DNA of 64,000 nucleotides, taken from the NCBI RefSeq assembly GCF_019578655.1, contig NC_063256.1, forward strand, positions 22,110,005 to 22,174,004, given 5' to 3'. The position numbers and the translations under genes were made by a program. This document shows, piece after piece, positions 57,640 through 64,000 of this stretch. The notes beneath the pieces are model-generated. The model saw only the letters and a program-made list of their open reading frames with translations. It was not told where the DNA came from and searched no databases. This DNA comes from Ricinus communis (taxonomy: Eukaryota > Streptophyta > Magnoliopsida > Malpighiales > Euphorbiaceae). How positions within the stretch are numbered: the stretch's first letter is position 1; each line of letters opens with the position of its first letter.

Positions 57640-58589
57640 AGCATGCTTGGCATGGCATCTAATCTGAAGGAGAAGCTGATGAAAACGAAATCATATAGAG
57701 AAAAGGAACCTAGAATGTCAATACAGCCGTATTCACGTCTAGTTTCATTGTAAGCTACTCACTATAAGTAGCTTGTTACTACCATTTTGATGAAGCCAAG
57801 CAACTGCAACCATATAGCAAAGAATAGAAAAACTGAATCGATAGCATCAGGGTGTCCCCTAGAGTTCCCTTGAACACTTCATCGGGACGAAAATCCATTC
57901 TTCCAAACTCAAGTGTTTGGGGGAACTCTTGGTGTCATTTGATTAATTAAGTATTGTTCATTGTAACCAATGAGCTTTGGCTGGCCCATTGTGATTCTAG
58001 TTGTCTCCGAACCTATAATGTTATCCCAACCGAGCTCTCAATTGGCCAAAGCAAATACAAAGGTTTGTCCGATATATGGTTATTGATTCAGCTTTGAGAT
58101 ACGTATGTGGTGATATTACTATGTATATATATGAAACAATCCATTTGCCCAATGATTTTAATGCATGTCATTATATTTTTGTTTTGCGACATATAATCGG
58201 ATTTCGGTCGGTCATTTTAATAATTTGTTGAATAAAAACTATTATCTTATGAACACATTGCATGTTTAATGTGTAAATTTTGCTTAGATTGTCCATAATT
58301 ATTATTATTTTTTTTTATCTTTATGCAACTAATTATAGTTTCTAATAATAGTGTATTGAATAGAGCATGACAACTCTCCTGTACTAAAGGAATTAATCAT
58401 AACTAAACGGAGCACTTGAACAGTAATGGTGTATAGTGTGATAATCGAATAGCTGAACATAGATGCGTGCTTATGATTAAGTCTATAAACACAAATTATA
58501 AGAATCCAAAAAGGCAAGATCTCAAGAATATAGGGATGAGTACGGTGCTTTTTCTTAATTTAGGATCTCTGAAAGTAAAAAATTTCTTT
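57640..58589. other. Apparently single-copy sequence of about 950 bp
   Basis: It resembles nothing else in the window and lacks LTR or D landmarks. It replaces about 810 bp of D sequence present in the first copy of the segment (2080-2891). The start (57645-57760) has a plus frame with KEKLMKTKSYREKEPRMS, but it is short and unsupported. A low-complexity T-run and ATT repeats lie near 58300. It could be a captured host fragment or a diverged mobile element. I cannot assign it. Confidence 0.5.
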
Positions 58590-59815
58590 GTAAGATTTTA
58601 GACCCGATAAGGAAAAAATCAAAAGTTCTTTGTTCACTTCCATATGGCTAAGCATAAGGAATAAATCGAATTGATTTCCAATCCTTGTGTCATAAGGAGT
58701 TCTTATGCTTAGAGGAACATGGAATTATGAAGATTCCAATGGTGCAAATCCTAAATTGGAATATTGGGGCGTGCCTCGATTCTAAACGTTCCCTCTTTAC
58801 TCCAAAATGTTTGTCCGCGATCATTCTGAGAATTATATGAATATTGGATCGAGTAATTTTCTTTCTTCGAATTTGTCCAAGAATTAGATCAGTGCTTATG
58901 AGTGCCGCTTCCACACGCTTTCAATTGACACTCATGTTTATGCTTCCGAATAAAAATCAAAATATCAAACTAGATAGAGATTAGAAAGAGTAGTACAAAA
59001 AAGCGAACAAAATGAGAACATAGATAGGATTTCAGATTCGATTAGGAAAGAAATTGCAAGTTCTTTGTTCTCTTCCATACAGCTAAGCAAAAGGATCGAA
59101 TCAAATTGATTTAAACACAAGGGTAGACAAAGAACACAAAAGAGAGGAAGGACGTGAGCAATAAGTCTAGGTTCGCTAGCACGAGTCTTTATAAGTCCGC
59201 AAGGTTCTTGAAAGATTCCATAACTTGATTTCACGCAAGGTAGAAGATTAAAATAATCTGCTCACTAGCCTCAAATATTTGGTTGCATGTGTTTTTGTTA
59301 TTGCAAAACGCCTTATTCCATAAGAAGTAGAAACTACAAGCTAAATATGAATAAATAAAAAGAGAAAGATGAATAAAATAATGTCAAACTCAAGAACCAG
59401 AGAGGAGTTGATTGGTTAACAACTCTCCTAGTCCTAAATTTTATGAGCCAGTTTAACGAAAATAAAGGGAAATTCACGTGGGCCTACCTAATAACACTAG
59501 CCAAAATTACTTCGTCATTGTGTCCCAAACATTAATACACGCACATTCCTGCTTGGATTAATTGAAAGCAACATGGTTTCTCCCTTACACGTGTAGATTT
59601 ATGTCTCGTCTCAGTTAATCATCAAGTCATGCCTTAATTGAAAGCCACCTGTAAAACTTATCAATTACATTTCTATTATTCCTTACACCAATCCATATGT
59701 CATCAAGAGTCCTCGTGTCTAGAGGAATAAGAAATGAGAGGAACAAGGAATGTTGGAGATTCCAATGGTGCAAATCCTGAATCAGAACATTGGGGCGTGC
59801 TGCAATTCTAGTCTT
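58590..59815 (+). repeat. D repeats, plus strand
   Basis: 58590-59293 matches 2892-3593 of the duplicated segment. D then continues normally through TTTTTGTTATTGCAAAACGCC, where the first copy has the satellite instead. It ends at an inversion junction near 59816. Confidence 0.75.
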
Positions 59816-61035
59816 CCATAATATTCTAATTCAAGATTTGCACCATTGCATCTTCATTATGTTACTTTTGATTAATCCAAGTGGGAATGAGCATGTTTTG
59901 ATGTTTGGCAAGCGTATAATGAAGTAAATTGGGTTGGAGTATTATTAGGTACGCTGATGCAAATTTCCCTTTATTCTCGTTAAAGAATCATGGGAACACA
60001 ATAGACAAGATTGACGATGCCATTCGGTTGTAACTTGGTGATCAAGCAGCACGAGACGCAAATCCATCTACGTAAGAGAGAAATCATGTTGCTTTCGATT
60101 AAGACAAGTAGGAATGCATGCATTTTGATATTTGGGAGGCATATAATGAAGTAAATTGAGTTGGAGTCTTATTAGGTACACCTATGCGAATTTTTCCTTG
60201 TTTTCATTAAGGAATCATGAAAACGTAATTGATAAGCTTGACCAATAGCATTGGAGCATGACTTGATTATCACGTAAGACGAGAGGCAAATCTGTGCATG
60301 TGATGGAGAAATCATGTTGCTTTCGATTAATCCAATCAGGAATCATAACATTTTTATGTTTGGGATGCATATAATGAAGTAATTTGTCCGAAGAGTTTTT
60401 AAGTAAGCCCACGTGAATTTCTCCTTTTCTTTCATTAAGCTGGCTCATAAAATTTAGAATTATTAAAGTTGTTGGCCAGTCAACTCCTCTCTGATTCTTG
60501 ATTTGACTTGACTTTATTCATCTTTCCTTATTTATTTATCCATATTTAGCTTCTAGTTTCTTCTTCTTATGGAATGAGTGCTTTTGCAAAATGAAAACCG
60601 CATGCAACTGAATATTTGAGGCTAATGAGCATATTATTTGAGTTTCTACCTTGTAGAGAATTAAGTTCTGGGTAATTTTAAGAACTTTGCGGACTTATGA
60701 AGACTCGCACTAGCGAACCTAGACTTGTCACTCACGTCATTCCTTTTTTTTGTGTTCTTTGTCTACCTTCGTGTTTAAATCAATTCGATTTCATCCATAC
60801 ACTTAGCCATGGAGGAGAATAAAGAACTGCGATTTCTTTCCTTATCGGATACGAATCCTACCTATACTCTCAGTCGCTCATTTCTTTTGTTTGTCACTTA
60901 CTAATCTATGTCTCATATGATGGTTTAGTTTTCTTTAGTGAGCATAAACACGTGCTTTGAGTTAAAGCGCGTGGAAGTGGCAATCACAAGCACCTATCCA
61001 ATGCTTGGACAAATGTGAAAAAAGAAAATTAGTTA
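59816..61035 (-). repeat. D repeats, minus strand, with 220-bp subunits
   Basis: Minus-strand D sequence begins at an inversion. The subunit between AAGGAATCATG and TTCCTTGTTTTCATT is repeated at about 59985-60205 and 60206-60430, then a full D unit follows. Confidence 0.7.
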
Positions 61036-61976
61036 ATTGAGTATTAATATCAATATCCGAATTAATGTGAACCTTGGCACAAAGTCCTCGTGCACAGAGG
61101 AACAAGAAATGAGAGGAACATGGAAAGATGGAGATTCTAATGGTGCAAAACTTGAATCAGGATATTGGGGCATGCCTCGATTCTCGTCGATCCCTCTTTC
61201 CTCTAGAAGATTTGTCCACAATCATTCAGAGAATGATATCAGTACTCGATCAACCAATTTTCTTTCTTCGTATTTGTCTAAGCATTGGATCGGTGCTTAT
61301 GATTGCCGCTTCCACGTGCTTTCAGTAAACACTCGTGTTTATAATCTCCAAAAGAAAACCTACTAGACATAGGTTAGAAAGAGAGGCACAAAATAATCGA
61401 ATAAAACGAGAGAACATAGGTAGGATTTTTTATTTGATAAGGAGAAAAGTCACAAGTTCTTTGTTCTCTTCCATATGACTAAGTATAAGGATCAAGATCA
61501 AATCCAATTGATTTAAAAATAAGGATAGACAAAGAACACAAAAGAAAAGGACGTGAGCGATAATGTGCTCTAGCGCAAGTCTAGATAAGTTCATAAAGTT
61601 CTTGAAAGAACCCATAACTTGATTTCCTGCAAGGTAGAAAATAAAAGAATTATGCTCACTAACCTCAAGTATTTGGTTGCATGTCGTTCTAATAGTGCGA
61701 AAGCCCTCATTCCATAAGAAGAAGAAACTAGAAGCTAAATATGAATTAATAAATAAAGAAAGATGATAAACTAAAGTCAATCAAGAACTAGAGAGGAGTT
61801 AACTGGCCAAAAACTTTCGTAGTCCTAAACTTTATGAGCCAGCTTTATGAAAACAAGGAAATATTCGTGTGGGCAATACCTAATTACACTTCGGCCCAAA
61901 TTACTTCATTATATGCATCCTAAACATTAAAATGTGCACATTCCCAGTTAGATTAATTAAAAGCAACATGGTTTCT
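61036..61976 (+). repeat. D repeat, plus strand
   Basis: Nearly complete unit after a second inversion junction near 61050; it ends at the solo LTR with its target sequence TTTCT. Confidence 0.72.
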
Positions 61977-62921
61977 TGATAAGAACCCATCTAGCACAAC
62001 AAATCCTACTCCAACAAGGAATCTTAATGATGCAAATCCTACTAGCTGAAAGAATCCTATTCTGACAACGAGTCCTACTCTAACTAGGAGTTCTACTCCA
62101 ACAAAGAGTCCTAATGATATTGGGAGTCTAAATGACATCAAGAATTCAAGTGAAATTAGGAATCCTAATCCAACTAGGATTTAAGATCCACTTCACATCC
62201 ATGGAGACCCAATTACAAGGTCCAAGGCTAAGAAGATAAAAGAAGCTCTCAATTGGCTTATTCAAGATGTTTGGGCTAAGGACACATCAAGGCTTGAAGA
62301 GTTAGATTCAAATTTAAGGCTCATTAGTCTAATTCAATTTATTGGGCTTGAATAAATCTAATATGGGCTTAATGAGCATAAAGGAGCACCTAAGGGAGTT
62401 TGGGCCTAATTACCTCCACCAAAGATGGCCTATGCATGTGGCTTAAAGAATCTAGGGTTTCTTAATCCTAATGGGTGGCTACATAGTATTTTGGGAGTAT
62501 TAGAACTTTGTTTTTAGTTATCTATTTTAGTTAGGATGTTTATCTCTATCCTATTTAAGTTGTAATTCCTTAATAGCTTAGAATTAAGATTTTTTAAAGG
62601 CTATAAAAGCCTAGTGCGAATTTTTAAATTAATTTATTGATGATTAATATATTTTATGAGTTTATACTCTATTCTTAGTTCTTGTTTAGAGCTAATTCAA
62701 ACTTATCAAGCAATTCATTATTTGTGGTGTTCAAATCCGACTTATCAATTTAGAATCCATACTAAATTATGGCGTCTTCTACCTCTAATACCTTAGGTTT
62801 CATAGTTTAATATACTTGAAGGGTCTAACGTTTCCATTGATCTAGTTCTAGATATATCTTGTGCAATGAAATCAAACTTACATACGGGTTTAATCCTTTG
62901 ATATAGGTTAGGTTCGTATCA
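61977..62921 (+). repeat. Solo A/B-type LTR with perfect 5-bp target duplication
   Basis: 945 bp, beginning TGATAAGAACCC (B-like) and ending GGTTCGTATCA (A-like). Flanks are TTTCT (61972-61976) and TTTCT (62922-62926). The D target is restored as ATGGTTTCTCCATCACG. After the RSP-type repeat it carries an intact pol tail (DPITRSKAKKIKEALNWLIQ, then a stop near 62355). The mixture of B-type start and A-type body suggests recombination or an intermediate subfamily. Confidence 0.9.
62602..62609 (+). promoter_or_regulatory. TATA box of the solo LTR
   Basis: TATAAAAG in AAAGGCTATAAAAGCCTAG, the same context as in the A LTR at 45501. Confidence 0.6.
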
Positions 62922-63017
62922 TTTCTCCATCACGTGCATGGATTTATGTCTCGTCCTGCTTGATTATCAAGTCATGCTACAATGCCACTAATGAAGCTAG
63001 TCAATTACATTCCCATG
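62922..63017 (+). repeat. D repeat fragment
   Basis: The D unit interrupted at 61977 resumes for 96 bp and is cut again by the I LTR at 63018. Confidence 0.7.
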
Positions 63018-63887
63018 TGATAGGAAATCATCATCTTAGCAACCATATAGCCCAATAACTAGTGAGTTATGATACATATGTAATGCAAGAAAATACCCTC
63101 CAATCAAGATAATTCCAAAACCCAAGGATCTCCTCAAGTGAAGTTAGGGAAAATTAGTTCCAACAATGAAACTAGCACTTGAATTTAACTCTAAAGCCCT
63201 TAAACCAAGTATAATTTGATAAGTTAAGAATCCAACACGAGATTTTGATTAAAGAATACCATAAATTAAAAAATAGTTTGATAAGTTCAAAGTTCATGCA
63301 AGAACTTAAGCAAAAACACTCACAAAGAGCAAATAAAGATTATCATTCATCAATTGATTGTTTACACATGAATTTAGCTTTGATATTATAGCCAAAACAA
63401 GATAAAGAACCTTAAATGGATGTCTTTTAAGATCTCCCACATTTTCCCCTTTAATCCTATTAAAACTCATTAAAATTTGTTATTTTTACATTGATTGCGC
63501 TCATTTTATAACTCCGACATGACAACTAATCATGTGCATCCATTTTGTAACTCCAAATTATAACCAATCATGTGCATTCATTTTGTAACTTCAAATGACA
63601 ACTAATCATATCCTAACTTAAGAAAACCTAATAAAAATGAAAATAAAAAGGCTACAAATGAATTGTATTGGACCTTTGAGTTCAGCCCAAACTTATTGCA
63701 CTAAATTGATGATTTTGGTCCTTTTTTGCAATCTTAAGCCTTAGACTGAGCCTTGTTGTGTTTGAACACTCCAAATTCTTTAATTAAGCCCAACAAAGCT
63801 TCTTGCATCCTTTTCGACTTGTATCTTTTCATTGGACCTCCTTGAATGCTTAAAGGATCATTTGTAGTTTTTGTCTTTATTGCATCA
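63018..63887 (-). repeat. Family I 3' LTR of an element leaving the window
   Basis: 870 bp, beginning TGATGCAATAAAG and ending TTTCCTATCA on the minus strand. It contains the 38-bp tandem repeats (63490-63605). The left flank is CCATG (63013-63017), so the matching right-hand target copy should lie beyond the window. Confidence 0.78.
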
Positions 63888-63991
63888 TTCCATCTCTCCT
63901 CATAAGGATTCGTCCTCGAATCAGCTTCATTATCAACTTTATCACCTACATTAAATAAAGAAAGATCAGCGACATTAAAAGAAGCACTCAC
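63734..63991 (-). CDS. Pol C-terminal end and LTR-encoded tail (family I), partial
   Basis: The frame is open towards the window edge: ASFNVADLSLFNVGDKV (end of integrase), then DSRTNPYEERWNDA across the polypurine tract, then inside the LTR TNDPLSIQGGPMKRYKSKRM and a stop. It shows the pol frame continuing about 150 bp into the LTR without interruption. The listed start is only the first Met in the visible part; the real gene starts outside the window. Confidence 0.6.
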   Translation of the reverse strand: MSASFNVADLSLFNVGDKVDNEADSRTNPYEERWNDAIKTKTTNDPLSIQGGPMKRYKSKRMQEALLGLIKEFGVFKHNKAQSKA

Positions 63992-64000
63992 ATTGCCATA

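Overview
The window is repeat-rich, AT-rich plant nuclear DNA, almost certainly from a flowering plant and probably from heterochromatin. The main evidence is a set of Ty3/gypsy-type LTR retroelements whose primer-binding sites (TGGTATCAGAGC or close variants) match the 3' end of plant initiator tRNA-Met. I cannot name the species. I found no intact host gene, tRNA, rRNA or CRISPR array. Nearly everything is LTRs, broken gag/pol, one very large short-period satellite, and a roughly 1 kb repeat (called D here) that forms the background into which most LTRs inserted. Family letters A-I are local labels only.

Layout. 1-1547: tail of a family C element and two head-to-head C LTRs. 1548-3593: D repeats. 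3594-19741: about 16.1 kb of a 39-bp satellite (roughly 414 monomers) with an 11-monomer (about 429 bp) higher-order period. 19742-22451: LTR fragments and D copies in both orientations. 22452-27884: a complete but defective minus-strand element A (two 804-bp LTRs, gag, protease and integrase remnants, RT/RNase H deleted) carrying a solo B LTR. 27885-28731: D; 28732-29231: a 500-N gap; 29232-30491: unclassified sequence. 30492-32389: C LTR plus integrase remnant. 32390-37495: D array with a solo C LTR and a C LTR bearing an inverted copy of its own start. 37496-42215: minus-strand element E (LTR, integrase, RNase H, end of RT) split by a 2.2-kb solo LTR F. 42216-45021: D array with a tandem 230-bp subrepeat. 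45022-48640: A LTR and leader interrupted by a short non-autonomous element B. 48641-53381: D, a gag-only element and two I LTRs. 53382-57108: a non-autonomous C element whose two outer ends are both LTR 3' ends. 57109-63017: D copies in both orientations, about 950 bp of apparently single-copy DNA and a solo LTR. 63018-64000: start of a minus-strand family I element that runs off the window.

Positions 1-3593 and about 55478-59293 are copies of one segment. The 16-kb satellite begins exactly where the first copy stops matching the second. Several insertions carry 5-bp target duplications (perfect: TTTCT, ATTGA; with one mismatch: CTTGA/CTTAA, TAAAG/TCAAG, TGATA/CGATA, CTTGT/CTTAT), so their boundaries and nesting order can be read directly.

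The least ordinary items are: the frame-preserving 39-bp satellite; the retroelements with duplicated outer U5 or U3 ends; an unrecognised protein segment shared by the two small non-autonomous elements B and C; and an 18-bp minisatellite coding Arg-Ser/Asn-Pro hexapeptides at the start of several LTR families, where the pol reading frame continues into the LTR. All coordinates were read by eye and most repeat edges are good to about 10 bp.
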